DNA of 64,000 nucleotides from Azolla pinnata (GCA_037176905.1 JBBBWG010002670.1:1-64000), one strand, 5' to 3'. Shown: positions 23,521 to 36,440, counted from the first letter of the stretch. The notes: a model not told the origin generated them from the letters alone. Numbers and translations: made by a program.

Positions 23521-24260
23521 TGATATATATTCGACGGGGAGTGGTTCCACATCAACCAATCGTTATACAGTCCTTCGATTTGAGCCAGCTTTAGGGATAG
23601 AAGCCCCTGAAGCTTGACTCGATGCCCACGTAAACCAACCTCGATATTAAGTAGGAGGTTCCCCATAGGGTCCCAATCTGCCTGCACTAAATATAATCGG
23701 GGCTCCCAAGATCGACTAGGAAACAGAGCCTTGCCGATTATATTATAACACGGCGATCACACATAACATGGAGGAAGTTTCACCAAACTTCGCCAATCGC
23801 GATTTTCTGTACGCGATCACGCGCTACTCATGAGACGAGACGAAGCACCTCCTACCTCTCGCTCCTTTCGTGGACAATCACGGGAAGACTTTTGCAGCAT
23901 CGAGCGTCTCTCCAATCCAGGCGTCTTCTCTTCTAAATCTGGAATAAAATAAATAAACAACAGAGCTTTTGTATCGGTAAACGAAACGATCTTTTGGGGA
24001 ACATCGCAATCCACGACTTCTTACTCGAAGCCATTGGTCTGATATTTTTTCTCGTTTGCCCGATCCCTATGTGGAGCTCGAAGTGCAGCAATCGACGCCC
24101 GTCGCGCATAATGCGCTCGAGTTCCATTCGGCATGTTAAGGAGCCGCGTGCTAACCCACATCATCGATGACAAAGCCCCTACTTCGTTACAATCGTTGTT
24201 GCAGCTCTCATTAGCAGGCATTTGGGATGTATTACACGCTTTGTTGCTAATCGTTACAGT
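23521..24260. other. Intergenic, nothing recognised
   Basis: Unique sequence without a credible gene. A few frames of about 60-95 codons exist with no protein-like features. Confidence 0.4.
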
Positions 24261-24261
24261 T

Positions 24262-24640
24262 GTTATAGGAGCCTCTCCATTCCCAATTCGACGAGCAAAA
24301 CCCATGTATTACTTCTTCTATCCGCGATCGATCTAGACATGGGTTGCTGCAGGAACCGCTCCATTCGCATTGGATCAGCAAAAACCCAGCTCCAAATGCA
24401 TCACTTCCATCCTTCGCTGATCTGGTGGACGTGAACTGCCGGTTGGAGCCACTCCATTCTTATTCGACTAGCAAAACCCACCTCTAGATGCATTACTTCT
24501 TCCATCTCTTCAGCCGATCTGGACGCGGAGATGGCTTGCAAAAAGAGCTGCTTGGCTCCATTGCCTCCCTCGCACCAGCAAAACCCAGAATTCCGCAGAC
24601 AGTATTAACTTCCTCTGTCCTCGGCCAATCTCGAAGCGGG
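24262..24640. repeat. Degenerate ~85-108-bp tandem repeat
   Basis: Four copies anchored by AGCAAAACCCA at about 24,293, 24,379, 24,471 and 24,579. Each is preceded by a GAGCC.CTCCATTC block and followed by TGCATTACTTCTTCCATC and a CGATCT(G/A)GAC block. The copies lie 350-700 bp upstream of the DUF1350 start codon. Confidence 0.75.
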
Positions 24641-24760
24641 TCGTGGCAAAAAAAAAAACGCAGAGCTCTTCGCAGACAGCAGCCGCCCGAAAGCCCAAAC
24701 CCTAAACCCCAAACGCATGGACCCGATGATCCATTCAACCTAATTAAAGCTCTCTCTCCA

Positions 24761-24790
24761 GATCAGATCAGATCAGATCAGATCAGATCA
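24761..24790. repeat. (GATCA)6 repeat
   Basis: Six perfect GATCA units about 200 bp upstream of the DUF1350 start; a telobox-like AAACCCTAAACCCC lies at about 24,697-24,711 just before it. Confidence 0.9.
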
Positions 24791-24988
24791 GTTCAGAATC
24801 TCCAGAGTTTTGTTGCAGTAAGAGGTCTCAATGAATTCATTTATCTAATTTTGACTGTGTTCTTTTGATCTTCTTCTTCTTCTTCTTCTTCTTCTTCTTC
24901 TCCATCGCCATGGACCTCGCCATCGCCATCGCCATCGCCATCGCCACGACCCAGCTCTGAGAAAACGAACCTGCAGAGCGCACGCACG

Positions 24989-27900
24989 ATGACTCTTTCC
25001 CCTTCTCTGCTGCCGCACCCGCACAAGCTCCCGCCCCCTCCCTACCGTTCTTCTTCTTCTTCTTCTTGTTCCCTTGGGTTTCGCCCCTCCCTCGCCATGC
25101 TCGCATCCCTGCCTCCCTCTCCTGCAACTCCGCCCCCGTCGCCATCGCCATCGCCATCGCCATCTCCATCTCCATCGCCATCGCCATCACGGTCTCCATC
25201 GTTCTCGCCACCGCCCTCCTCCCCGTGGCTGACCTCCTCACCGCCCCGGCCACTCCGGCCTGTCCTTCGGTCTCACTCCCTCCGCAGCATGGACGATTCT
25301 GCCAGGGATCGCAGCATCCAGCTCTACGGTCAAATCGAAAGGTCAGTGCCTTCCTGTCGAGCTGGAGAAACTCGTGAGTTTGGCCGATTTGGCGCGGCTT
25401 CTCGTGTGAAAGATTGTAGGCGCAACTCTTATCTCCCCATTGATAAGCTAGATTATCTGTCTCATAATTATGGTGTGTGAGCCATTCTTCTTTTTGGTAA
25501 AGCCAGTGTCTTATTGCTGCGGTTGCTGTGCAATGAGAGGATAAGCAACATATCAAAATACGTCGTGAAATTTCTCTTTTTTGTATACTATCTCCCTGAA
25601 TTTTCGCCTCCTGACAATCTGCCAAGCTGTGTGTTTTCTTGTACTGGACGCAAATTTGTCATTGGATCTCAGAATTGGTTCTTTTCTGAGATCGTCTTTT
25701 TATGAGATCGATAACATGCGGCCAAATATGAGTACATATTTTGCTCAAAGCATCAAAGCTGGCTAAAGAGCAAAACTATAATCAGCAAGATACTCACTAT
25801 GGAAACTTTGAATTTTGTATTAGGGTCTTTACAGATGTCGCAAAGAGATCTCAGAGTACATTTGGAGATACCGGAGATTGGCAGCTGATTGAGGTAATTT
25901 AGCATTCCACAAGAGATGTATGATTATGGATGAGAAGGCATGCTTTTTTTATGGTACCTTTTTTCTCTTCGATTGAAAATCTGTACGCACATATGTACTA
26001 TTAATATATATTTCAGTTCTGTTTGTAAGAATCTTCCCACTTGATACCTTTAGCCGTTACAATTTATGAGATTGAGGTCGAATCATAGCTATTTCCTAGT
26101 TCATGCGATTGTTTAAATTAAGATGGCACAAGTATTGTGAAGGTCAATCAAAACATTTTGTGCTCAAATTTTTAGTTGCAAATACTCCACAAATAAACGT
26201 TAAACAATATGGTGGTAGAATTCATGTTCAATGCCTTCAATTCTTGTTGTACATTGTGAGAATATATTATTTTCAAATGAATATTTGTTTAATTCAAACA
26301 AAGAAATGTAAAACATGTGTGTACATATGTATGCGGTAGAATAAGAAAAGAGCAATTTTTTATGTCTGCCATACATGGTTTTGAATTCTTCAACTTGTGG
26401 TCATCTTCAAAAAGAATGGGAACGTGATTTTCTTTCTAATCATAGAGCAGGGTGCCTGGGTGATTAAGCCACAAGTAGGTGTACCATCTGCAGTTGTACA
26501 TTTCACAGGTGGTGTGTTTGTCGGTGCTGCTCCACAGCTAACCTACAGACTATTTCTTGAACGGCTGGCTGAGCGGTATGACTTTTGCTTGTCTCTCCAA
26601 CTACAGGGGAGATTTCACTATAAAAAATATGGATTTTCTGGATGACTAAATAATATCTATCGATCGTATTTCCAGGGGATTTCTAATAATCGCAACACCA
26701 TTCGCCAGTGGGTTTGATCATCTCCGAATTGCTGATGAAGTGCAGTTCAAGTTTGATCGTTGCTTCAGGGTACTCCGAGAGGAGAATGTGAGTGTATTCA
26801 ATGTCTATAAATGCTCGGCTACAATATAGTTAATGTTCAAACTGTCAATGACTAGCTGTGCAGTCATGCATTCCAATATTTTATTCAGGTAGGTGCGGAT
26901 AGAAAATTAGCTTTTACAAACCCATAACCGCTCGTGAGTTTGACATGAATATTCTGATTTTTGCAGATCGATAGTCTTCCTATATTCGGAGTAGGTCATT
27001 CTATGGGAGCTCTTATGCAACTATTAATAGGTATTATGATCAAGGAATTCAGTATTCATGTGTTTGGCAGGTGGTATTAGAAATAATTGCCTTATATTCC
27101 GAAAAAGAGATGATATATTTCAGGATAATTTTTGGTAGAAGATGCTTTAATAATTGTCGTACAGACCATAGAGGACAATATAATCACAAACAGACTTGCA
27201 GTTATTTTATGTTAACTAGCCTCTTTGTAGTGCTGTCTTCGATTAAACATCTGGCAACCTAATTAGAACACAAAACCTCACTACGTGCCCTCATTGTAGA
27301 ACGTTGATGCTGTTTAATTCAAGCCTCAAATCTTGATTCTTTGCTCATTAATCCTCAATCTAGGACATGATGTAATCAATCAAATATGCCACTCAACTGG
27401 TATTAAACCTCAATTTTGATTCTTTACAATGCCATGCATTTAGGTCATAATGACTGTGATGCATTCTCCTTCCAAAACTTATGTCATTAACTCTACGTTT
27501 GACCTTGTTGAACACTCTTTTGATTTTAAAATCGTAAACCTCTATTCAACCTTATTAAGGACACAGAAATGGAAAAAAAATCAGCTGAAATGATAGTTTG
27601 TGATTGCATGATGCTTATATTTAAGAATTTTCCTGCTGTTCGATAACATATATTTGTGTTTATGAAAGTTTGTCAGAGTATTTTCTATTGATATCAGCCA
27701 AAATATTTGCTGGGCATTAAATAATTGGGAATATTCTTCCTGTATAACTTCCTAGTCTCTGGGCTTTGGCAATCAAACAAGAACTCTGGTGGGACACCTC
27801 AAACCTCAGGGATGTGTGGGGGATGTATATGATTATCATATTGCTCTCTTAGGGTGCTTGGTTTATAATGTATACACTGGAGAATTATAGAGATCAATGA

Positions 27901-29560
27901 AATACTTCAAACTTAGCTATGGAAAGCGTATGCATGTTTTTGACATTCCAAAGTAGAGATGCACAATTTCTTAATGCAAGTTTAACTCCCTTTGAGATTT
28001 GATTTCAGCGGCAAGGTATGCAGTTCGACGTACTGGAAATGTGCTCATGTCTTTTAATAATAAGGTAGCCAAATGCTTTGTGCGAGTTCTTTTTTACTAC
28101 TTTCAATATTAAATTATCACAAGAAGAATATATTATAATACCAATTTAATTGAATCAGAAATCTATTTTTGCAAGCATAATAGTGTTTGCCTTGAATGTC
28201 AGAACAGTGTAAAATTTCAGAGTGCATTGATGCAGGAGGCAAGTAAGGCAATTCCACTATTTTCTCCTGTCATAGTACCCATGGCTCAGAATTTGGGTCC
28301 AGTAATCAGTCAATTGATGGCATCACCCACTGTGAAATATGGGGTAATTATATTGTTTGCAATTTGACGTATGATGTTGACATAAGAAATGTATTGCCAG
28401 ACATTTTTGATGTCTAATATTGCAGGCAGAGATGGCAATTCGAAACTTACAAAATTTGAGCCCCTTTATGAAGCAAGTGCTTCCGTTGGTAGAGCAGCTT
28501 CCACCATTATATGCAGATCTTGCGAATGGAAAAGATAGTTTTATACCTCAGCCTGATGAAACTCGACAATTGGTGAGTCCACTGGATCTTATCGTTCACA
28601 GCCTATTTATTTTTTCTTTTAGTGCTAATTATGTAATTAAGTCGCTGGGAATGCTTGCGATTTCTAATCCTCATTATCTACTAGGATAGAAGCAAAAGGG
28701 TGGTTTTAAAGTTCACTTTTACCGGCAATTCTTCTTCATAATATTTCAGGGATGGAACATAGATCCATCACATCCATTGCCTGTTAACATAAGTTGTTTG
28801 TAGACTAAAACCTTTGAGTCTTACAATGAGCGAAAGGTTTTAAAAAATAACATCATCACAATCTGAAAATCTGAAGGTAAACTCTGATCAAGAGGGTGAA
28901 AAATATATGTACTGTCTAGTGTGGACCAAAGCCAGACTATAAGAGAAATCATAAGAATTAAATGGCAGTATATTAGTGACAATAAATTTCTTTTTTTTAT
29001 GCTTACAATTGCCACATTTTATTTACATGCCTTGCTGTACAGATAAAATCTTATTATGGGGTCCGTCAGAATTTCTTAATAAAATTCCAGAATGATGAAA
29101 TTGATGAGACAGCCCAACTAGCTCAGATCCTCAGCTTCGAGTCTGCAGTGAGCTCCTCACTTGATATGTCTATACGAACATTACCAGGAGATCATACTAG
29201 GCCACTACAACAGGTGCCATCAGTGTGCCCTTACCTTTTCTATAAACTTGTTATTACTACACGTGTTTAATTACACGTGAACAAGAATAATAAAATGAAT
29301 TTCTTTCATTGACAAAGGTATTGCCTGTTGTGCCACCGCCTGTGGCAGATGCTGTCTCACGAGGAAGTGAAATTTTCGCTAATTTAGCGACAGGAACACC
29401 TTGGGAATCAGTAGCCAAAGATGTCAGCCAAACATTGAGTGGAGAGGTGATAGCTCCTGGTGTACGCCAACAAATTATTGAGGATATAGAGGCTTTAGTG
29501 GATGAAGTTGTCTCATGGATGGAGGCTTGCATAAGCAAACAACCAAAGAGACTAGAATAG
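24989..29560 (+). CDS. DUF1350 alpha/beta-hydrolase-like protein, probably plastid
   Basis: Ten exons: 24989-25341, 25824-25893, 26451-26575, 26676-26787, 26967-27030, 28009-28064, 28236-28343, 28426-28572, 29043-29213, 29318-29560; phases close to give 482 residues. The first ~95 residues are Ser/Pro-rich with an (SP)n run, consistent with a chloroplast transit peptide (inference). The conserved DUF1350 domain follows: WVIKPQVGVPSAVVHFTGG, FVGAAPQLTYRLFLERLAERG, IIATPFASGFDH, and the nucleophile-elbow motif GVGHSMGALMQLL at exon 5. The family occurs in cyanobacteria and plastid-bearing plants; its biochemical role is not established. The (SP)n run is encoded by CCATCG hexamers, and the same hexamer is repeated in the leader near 24,905-24,945, suggesting slippage shaped both. 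Confidence 0.93.
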
Positions 29561-31499
29561 ATGGATGTAAATACACGGACCCTTACCAACTGTATTCTGA
29601 AAATTATTTCAATAGAACATTGTATATAGATTATTAATTTTGATCTTAATTATCGACCACCATTTGTTTTGGGAAACTGATGCTTTTGAGATAGTAGAGG
29701 GCTTTTGATTGTACTAGGTCAGCTGAGTACTTTTGCTCTTTCAAAAACTCGGTTTTATTTTAATGAAATCGCCTGCGTTCATTTTACCTCCAATTTGATA
29801 ACGTAAAGCTGCATTTGAATATAATGCAAGTACTTGCCCACATCTCCGATAGTGCAAAACAAATTTTAATGTTTTGGTCTACACAATCCTTTCAGTTGAG
29901 TGAGGATAAGTATTTTCTTAGATTAGTGGATGAAACATTGATGGCAAGCCCATGGCAATACCGCTGCTATCTCGTGTAGATAGGAGTTGACAAAGATCCA
30001 TTGGATTGGCATCTACAAACTTCATGGTCCCAATTTGCTTATGTTGTGAGTAATTACGGTTATAGCATTGGTCAATAAGGTGCCTCAATGTATTCTAGCT
30101 GTGGCTTGGAAGCATTTCTTTCATGTGCTTTCTTTGATCTAAAAGTTTCTAAGGAAAACCATTCATTCTATTTCTACTTGCCGGGTTCAGATGGAATTCA
30201 TGGACTATTTTGACCTCCAAAGTTGATTTCCATATGGTTTCCATTTCCAAACAAATTACTAATCCTAATCAATAAAAATTGGCCAGTTATTTTTTTGCAT
30301 TCATCCAAAACCTTGACTTGGAATGTACATGGCTGCAAAAAATCATTATTTGGAGATACTGATGGGTTTCATGAACTCTTCTCAAATATACGCAAGCTTT
30401 ACAGTCATGTTCTCTCTCTTTCCCAGACCAAAAAATGGATGAAAGGTAGCTAAAGTGCACATGGTCTATGCAAACCAAATCTAAACTCTGTATTTGAGCA
30501 TGTGTATTGTCTGTAAGACATAGACATGAGATCTTCATCACTTCATACTCATCGTGCTAGCGTGTGCAAATCAACTATTTCATGCACAGCATTCTGAGTT
30601 TCTCCATAAGACTGAGAGTTTCGATTTGGTATTCACTAGCACCCGGAATTCTTGTACTAACCTTCTCCATTTCTAGATGTATCACTTGCATAAATAAATG
30701 ACACTCCTCAATCTCATAAATTACACTTTCGTGGTTAGTAGTTACTGAAGTCATTTATTTAAGGTTTCATCCTGCATGCAGATAGTATTTGGATGGTATT
30801 CTGAATCATTCTTTTCGTTAAAATAACATACGCTAGGGAAATACAACTAAAATCTTTCTATTTCAGAATGTACAACTTGAGAATAACAAAAGAGGATACG
30901 TGAACGACATCAACATTCCTCAATACATTCATTAAAGATTTTGTCCTTTAAGTTAGTACAGCAAATGGCATGCAGCCAATCTTGTTGATGGTCATCGCAA
31001 AATAACCTCTTAAGTAAAAAGCACAGTTTATTAATTGATATTTATGAACAATCCTCAAAATATTTGAAGAGCTTAATTGAGAAACCATAGCAATGGAGCT
31101 TGTATGAATTGGGGAGGCCCTCTTATGAGACAAGATATTTTCATGAAATCAAATCCCATCATGCTGATTATTGTTTTAAAGATACATCAAACAATCCAGT
31201 GAATTTTGGCAAACATCATCCCAGATATTACTTCTGTTTTTCCTTAATGTGATGGCTGTTTAGCCTAGAATTATTGTTTCAGGCAGCTGAAGACTACATT
31301 ATTGTCAACTCTTCTATTTAATGTATAGCTTGCAAGAAGAAATCATATACCTTAAGCCAAAACGTCTAAAAAAAAGGGCAGGCAACTAGAGAATGCAGGA
31401 TTCACACCCAACCAAACTGACACAGAGCATGCATACCGAGCAAAAGGATCTCTCATATGTATATATATATAATGACTTACTTCTCCATTATATATATCT
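29561..31499. other. Intergenic region between convergent genes
   Basis: Tail-to-tail space between the plus-strand DUF1350 gene and the minus-strand TPR gene. AT-rich unique sequence; both ends should hold 3' UTRs. TATATATA alternation occurs near 31,458-31,497. No gene, RNA or repeat recognised. Confidence 0.6.
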
Positions 31500-33200
31500 T
31501 TATGCTTTGCTGTGTAATTGGGATATGTGCTCCGAGCATTTCTTGCGAAACTGCTTGACGTCAGCCGGTTTGACTACAGCTTGCACATGGGTATCATCGA
31601 GCAGCTCCATAGCACGCTGCAATGCCTCCTCAGCATGCTTATGGGCTGCCAATGCAGCTTGACTGTCAGTCACCACATCGAGCTTGTAAAATCCGATCTC
31701 ACCAAGTGTAATCAAAGATCGAATCCATAGTAGAAGTCCCCGTTCACATGAAGAGATTTCCTTTTTGTTCCTGTTCTCGAGAGATTCATCCCCCACCATG
31801 ATGACCGAGCACGACTCTCTCCATTTCATCTCTCCAATCCTTGCTGCTTCCAGGACAAGCTTCTCTGCCTCCTGATAACGCTCCAGAGCTGTGGGCTTGT
31901 CACCCGAAGAGGCCAGCACCTTCCTTCCCTTGAGCAGAACTAATCCCCCAAGCTTCCACAAGCATGAAGCTAGGCGAACATCGTGATCATTGCGGCTGCC
32001 ATCACCTCTCAATATAGCGATACACTGCTCTAACAAGCTCTCGCTCTCCGTGTACTTAGCCTGCCTTAAAAGGATGAAGATCAACAGCTCGAGCCCTGCA
32101 ACAATGTCTTCAGAGCTTGCTTCTTTAGAAAGCTCCAGTATTTGTAAGGCCTTGCGCTGGTTCGCCTCTGCTTCTCCCAATCGCCCACACGAGAACAATA
32201 CCTCAGAGAGGCGGCTCCTCCTCTTGATAGCCATGGCTGTGTTGCCTAGCCCAACATGCTCGAGAATCTTGATAGAGTTTTGCATGAGATCCACTCCCCC
32301 ATTCCCATCTCCGCGCAAGCGGATCACCTCCCCTAAGTGAAACATGGTGTTTGCATACTCCGGATGATCCAACCCTAAGGCTCTTCCCTTGATCTTCAAC
32401 GCTTCTTCGTAGCATTGCTGCGCTCGATCGAGCTGTCGCAAGGTAACGTAGAACCCACCAAGGTTATGTAGAGCAAATCCAACGCTTCCATCTTCGAGGC
32501 CCGATGACTTGCGGAGGCGAGAGATCGACTCGTTGTAGAGGCGTTCCGCCTTCTCGTAGTCTTTCTTCAGCCGGAAGAGCTCTGCCAGGTTGTTGTAGCA
32601 AGAGGCAACATGTGGGTCTTCTTCCCCAAACCCTAACCTTGCCTCTTCCAATGCCTTGTAGAAGTAGGTCTCAGCCGCATCATACAAGCCTTGAGAAGAG
32701 AGTTTCCGGGCCTTATCCGTAAAGATCCTCCATTTAGCTGTGTGGACATTGGATTTCACTTCTTCAGGCGGTGCTTGTGTAATCGAGACTCTCTCTTCCT
32801 CTTCCTCTTTCTCTCCCTCTTCATCTTCTTCATAGCTATGGCGCTTTGCTTCATCTCTGGCCTCTTCTTGACAATGGGCCTTCTTGCGTTCTTGATCCAG
32901 CCACAGCGCAAGAACCGAAAAACCCACAACCAGAACCGCATCTGCAGCACATCTCCTAGTAGGAGGGCCCAACTCAGCAGGGGTCTCCCAGGAGAACCCT
33001 GATCTCTTCTTCATCATACCAATGCATGTCCTGGGAGCTTGGCTGGGGGCACCATGCCCAAATTCTGGGCCTAGATCAGAGCTCGGGGGGCGCAGGGAGA
33101 AGGAGGCAACCCCGGTGCTGGTGCTGGTGCTGGTGGGCTCTGATGTCGGGGCACGACAGAGGTGGAGCAGTCTTCTTCTAGCACACAACAGAAAAGCCAT
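31500..33200 (-). CDS. TPR protein, kinesin-light-chain-like, organelle-targeted N-terminus
   Basis: Intronless frame of 566 residues starting at the ATG at 33200. The N-terminus (MAFLLCARRRLLHLCRAPTS) is Arg/Ser-rich and amphipathic, as in mitochondrial or plastid presequences; a hydrophobic stretch near residues 86-102 (AVLVVGFSVLALWL) may anchor it. An acidic/Lys-rich linker follows. From about residue 155 come kinesin-light-chain-type TPRs of 42 residues, for example LYDAAETYFYKALEEARLGF, HVASCYNNLAELFRLKKDYE and LDRAQQCYEEALKI, then more diverged repeats to the C-terminus. TPRs are protein-binding scaffolds; the partner is unknown. Arabidopsis At5g53080-like TPR proteins look like the nearest relatives from memory. 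Being single-exon among intron-rich neighbours hints at a retrocopy origin or ancestral intron absence. Confidence 0.9.
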   Translation of the reverse strand: MAFLLCARRRLLHLCRAPTSEPTSTSTSTGVASFSLRPPSSDLGPEFGHGAPSQAPRTCIGMMKKRSGFSWETPAELGPPTRRCAADAVLVVGFSVLALWLDQERKKAHCQEEARDEAKRHSYEEDEEGEKEEEEERVSITQAPPEEVKSNVHTAKWRIFTDKARKLSSQGLYDAAETYFYKALEEARLGFGEEDPHVASCYNNLAELFRLKKDYEKAERLYNESISRLRKSSGLEDGSVGFALHNLGGFYVTLRQLDRAQQCYEEALKIKGRALGLDHPEYANTMFHLGEVIRLRGDGNGGVDLMQNSIKILEHVGLGNTAMAIKRRSRLSEVLFSCGRLGEAEANQRKALQILELSKEASSEDIVAGLELLIFILLRQAKYTESESLLEQCIAILRGDGSRNDHDVRLASCLWKLGGLVLLKGRKVLASSGDKPTALERYQEAEKLVLEAARIGEMKWRESCSVIMVGDESLENRNKKEISSCERGLLLWIRSLITLGEIGFYKLDVVTDSQAALAAHKHAEEALQRAMELLDDTHVQAVVKPADVKQFRKKCSEHISQLHSKA

Positions 33201-33509
33201 GGCTAGGCTCCTCCCCCTGCAGAGATTCCAAGTGTCTTATGTCTTTGCGACACATACATCGTGCTCAAATGGTCTTGCTCTCCAGACTCACAGCGAGTGT
33301 GAAAAGGGAAGTGGAATTAGGGTTTCTTTTTGGTAGCCATATAGAGAGAGACAGACAGAGCCGGAGATGATGGTTCTCCCTTCCCCTGTTTCCATGGCCG
33401 ATGATGATGTTGCACTGAGCTTTTAACACCTGACAATGGCTGAGGATTTCATCTCGTGATGCCATATCCTCTTCCGTTAAAACCAATCTGAGGCCTCTCA
33501 GCACTTCTC

Positions 33510-33513
<4 letters not shown>

Positions 33514-33553
<40 letters not shown>
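33514..33553. repeat. (GA)n microsatellite
   Basis: A perfect GA run of about 40 bases, likely within the 5' leader or promoter of the TPR gene. Confidence 0.85.
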
Positions 33554-33555
<2 letters not shown>

Positions 33556-33589
33556 CCATGCAGAGTTTTTTGAGAGGGTGAAAACTGCA

Positions 33590-36030
33590 AATCCGGATTG
33601 GATATCCACACCAAGCTTTCAAATCCTGAACCTAAGGAATCATGTTGTCGGGAGAGACTAGGGGTTTGCAGGAACCTGTGGATTCCTTCTGCTCCCTTCC
33701 TCCTTCTATCTAGTGCATGATTGTTTAGGGTTTCTTTCTGATTTGAACCATCAACCCTCAAACCCTTAAACCCCCCAAGTTCCGTGCCCAGGGTTACAAA
33801 GCTTGAATGGTGGGTGTATATATAAACCTGGCGAGGTTAGTATGTTCTGTTGCTAGTTTTAGCATCAATTCTCTGGCCTGGTAATCCGTGAATTGCAGGA
33901 AAGTTGGGCATTTGGTGACAGATTTTCCCTCTCCTGATCATGGAAACATTGGGACAAAGTTTAAATTTTGCAGAGCGTTGCACTCCGTGCATTGTTGAGG
34001 TTTGTGGTCTTTTGTCCAACATCCACCAGGATTTTGTTGCTAATTTTAGCCCAAATTTTCAGGCCTAGTGGTGCTTGAAACAAAATTCATGGACAAAATT
34101 TCAATGTTTTGCAACACCCTGTCAAGAATAAATCCCTCTCTTTACCAAGTGTGGCAAAGATAAAAAAAATTTATTTTGGTTGGTTGCACCATTGAAGATC
34201 AGTCTCGATTTCCCACTTCCAATTTGTCGTCCCTGTTCCCGAGTCATTCTCGTTCTGAGTAACTGCATCACATCATGTTCTAAAGAGGCGCTGAAATGCT
34301 GCTTGATGCTGCTGAATTCTAAAACACATTCATCTATGTGTGTAAAAAATCTCAGCAGTCATTGAAGTACATGGATGCAATTATTTCTTACCAAACTAGA
34401 AGACCAAGAAGGGAATGAATATGTGAATCCTAGTTACTGCATCTCGTGCACTTCTTACAACCCAGAAGACCAAGCAGACGATGGAGCTGCTTGATGCTAC
34501 AGCTATGTACGAAGTGCAGAGAAATGTGTAATTATCAGTTACCAACAGATTTACTGAAAAACAAATTTGGCCGGCTTACCAATGTTTGCAGATTGCCACT
34601 ATTGTAGGTAACTAAATCTGATTTTCAAAGTGCAGAGAAATGTGTAGTGTTGTACACTGAAATGACTGACTGCATCATACTTCAAAATCATCTGGACTTT
34701 TATACTTCAGAATCACTTGGATTGTTGTACATTGAATGCATCTGCATTTTTATATGACAGAATCAACCATATTGTTGTACATCAAATTCACTTCTCAGTT
34801 CGAAAATTTGAAGTTAAACATCCTAGTTTAAGATATTCTCTGAAATACAACATAACCGAAGTATCTCTGCATCTTGCTTCAGTAGAAACGCATTTCAAAA
34901 AGGCTGACATAAACACGATTATCTGCATAACATTCAAGGAAGATCTCGAGCATCATCAAAATGAACGTTACCAAACGATAGGAGATGAGTATATACAAGT
35001 TTGTACAGATAGGAGCTGTACAGATATCGAGCGCAGTTTGTACCAACTCACATGATCAATTTCAAAATTGGTGCCGAAGTCTGTATTTCCGTACCAATTA
35101 TCCAAATCATGAACCTCAGGAATCATATTATGGGAGAGATTAGGGTTGCAGAACCTGGGATTCCTCCTACTCCGGCTTGAACCCGAAACCCTAAACCAAA
35201 GTTCCATGCAAGGTTACAAAGCTTGAATGTAGGACATTTAGTGACAGATTTCCCTCTTCCAATCATGAGAAGATTGGGAAATTTTAGGGTTGCAGAGCTT
35301 GTCAATACCTTCCACTCCCTCCTTCTATCTTGTGTCAGGTTTGAACCGTCAGGTTTTAGTGTTGCTAATTTCAGCCTAAATTTCAGACCTGGTGTTACTG
35401 AAAAATCATAGATAGCTTTTCAGTATTTGCTACACATCAAGAATGGAATTCTGTTTTAAATTTGTAACTTGAACGGCGTAGCAAATATGAACTTTTCGAT
35501 TTATATCAGTCTCGATTTTTATTTCCCACTTCCAAATTACCGCCCTTGTTCCCAAAACACTCTCATTTTTGAGCGACTACGTCACATTATCTTGTAAAGA
35601 GCCACTGAGATGCATCTTGATGCTGCTGTATACTAAAATACAAGCATCTATGTGTGTAAACATTTCAGCGTTCAGTAAAGTACAATTACTCCTTAACTGA
35701 TACTGGTTTATAACTTATTATCAAACAAGGAAATGAACATGTAAAGCTTTCTTACTACAGCAGAGCATTTTGTGCACTCACTTATTTCAGGCCTTGTCAG
35801 CAGATCACGGAGCTGCATGATGCTACAGCTATGTACAGAAGGCGTTGTAATGATGTTATTTAAGATGGCTGGCTTGCAGACCAATGCGGATGCAAATAAA
35901 CGGATTTTCGAAGTGCAGATAAATGTGCAATTATCAGTTACCCACAGATCTATTGAAAAAATAAATGTGGCCAGCTTACCAATGTTTACAGATTTGCAAT
36001 TGTTGTTGGTAAGTAACTGAACAAAATTAC
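33590..36030. repeat. ~1.3-kb non-coding tandem duplication
   Basis: Two direct copies, about 33,590-34,640 and 35,090-36,020, offset by about 1.31-1.33 kb. Matching landmarks in the same order: GTGACAGATTTTCCCTCTCC (33,916) / GTGACAGATTTCCCTCTTCC (35,241); GTTGCTAATTTTAGCCCAAA (34,036) / GTTGCTAATTTCAGCCTAAA (35,361); CAGTCTCGATTT (34,200) / the same (35,505); GATGCTACAGCTATGTA (34,492) / the same (35,818); ACCAATGTTTGCAG / ACCAATGTTTACAG. The second copy has lost some 150 bp near its start. No coding capacity seen in either. Confidence 0.85.
34670..35030. repeat. Dispersed repeat, copy 1 (related to 42,150-42,815)
   Basis: Contains CTTCAGAATCACTTGGATTG, TGTTGTACATCAAATTCAC, AAGTATCTCTGCATC, ATAAACACGATTATCTGCA and GGAGATGAGTATATACAAG in order. 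The same ordered landmarks recur in the copies at 42,190-42,430 and 42,515-42,815 on the far side of the NO VEIN-like gene. Function and class are unknown; no terminal repeats or protein-coding parts seen. Confidence 0.75.
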
Positions 36031-36440
36031 ACAGTAATTCCACAACAATTGTGTACCTGACGAATCATTACGCTGTTTGGGAGTTGAAGAAAGCAATTTT
36101 CTCGTGATAATGCATCGAGATCTAATACAAATCAATTCCATGTCTTCGAGCTTGTTGCATAGACATGGATCACTTCAAGTGCCATTAATTGTTTGCAAAC
36201 ATGGGTTAGACTGGCTGCTACTTACAGAAGAATATCATCATACTTGTATGCATCTTCAAAAAGCTAAGTAAAATCAATATATATCGGCAGCTGAACAAAG
36301 AACAGCACCTAGCATCAGAAGCATGGCACTTGTCCAAAACAAAAAGAAACAAGAAGATTAGCGCAGCACTAGAGATGCTATACCCAAAACATATTCTGGT
36401 GTTGGACTTGTTGCAGAAACAAGGAGCAAGTGTTGTGACC

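Noticed and set aside
33818-33827. TATATATAAAC as a TATA box
   Set aside because: Best reads on the plus strand, where no gene follows; the nearest gene (TPR) is on the minus strand.
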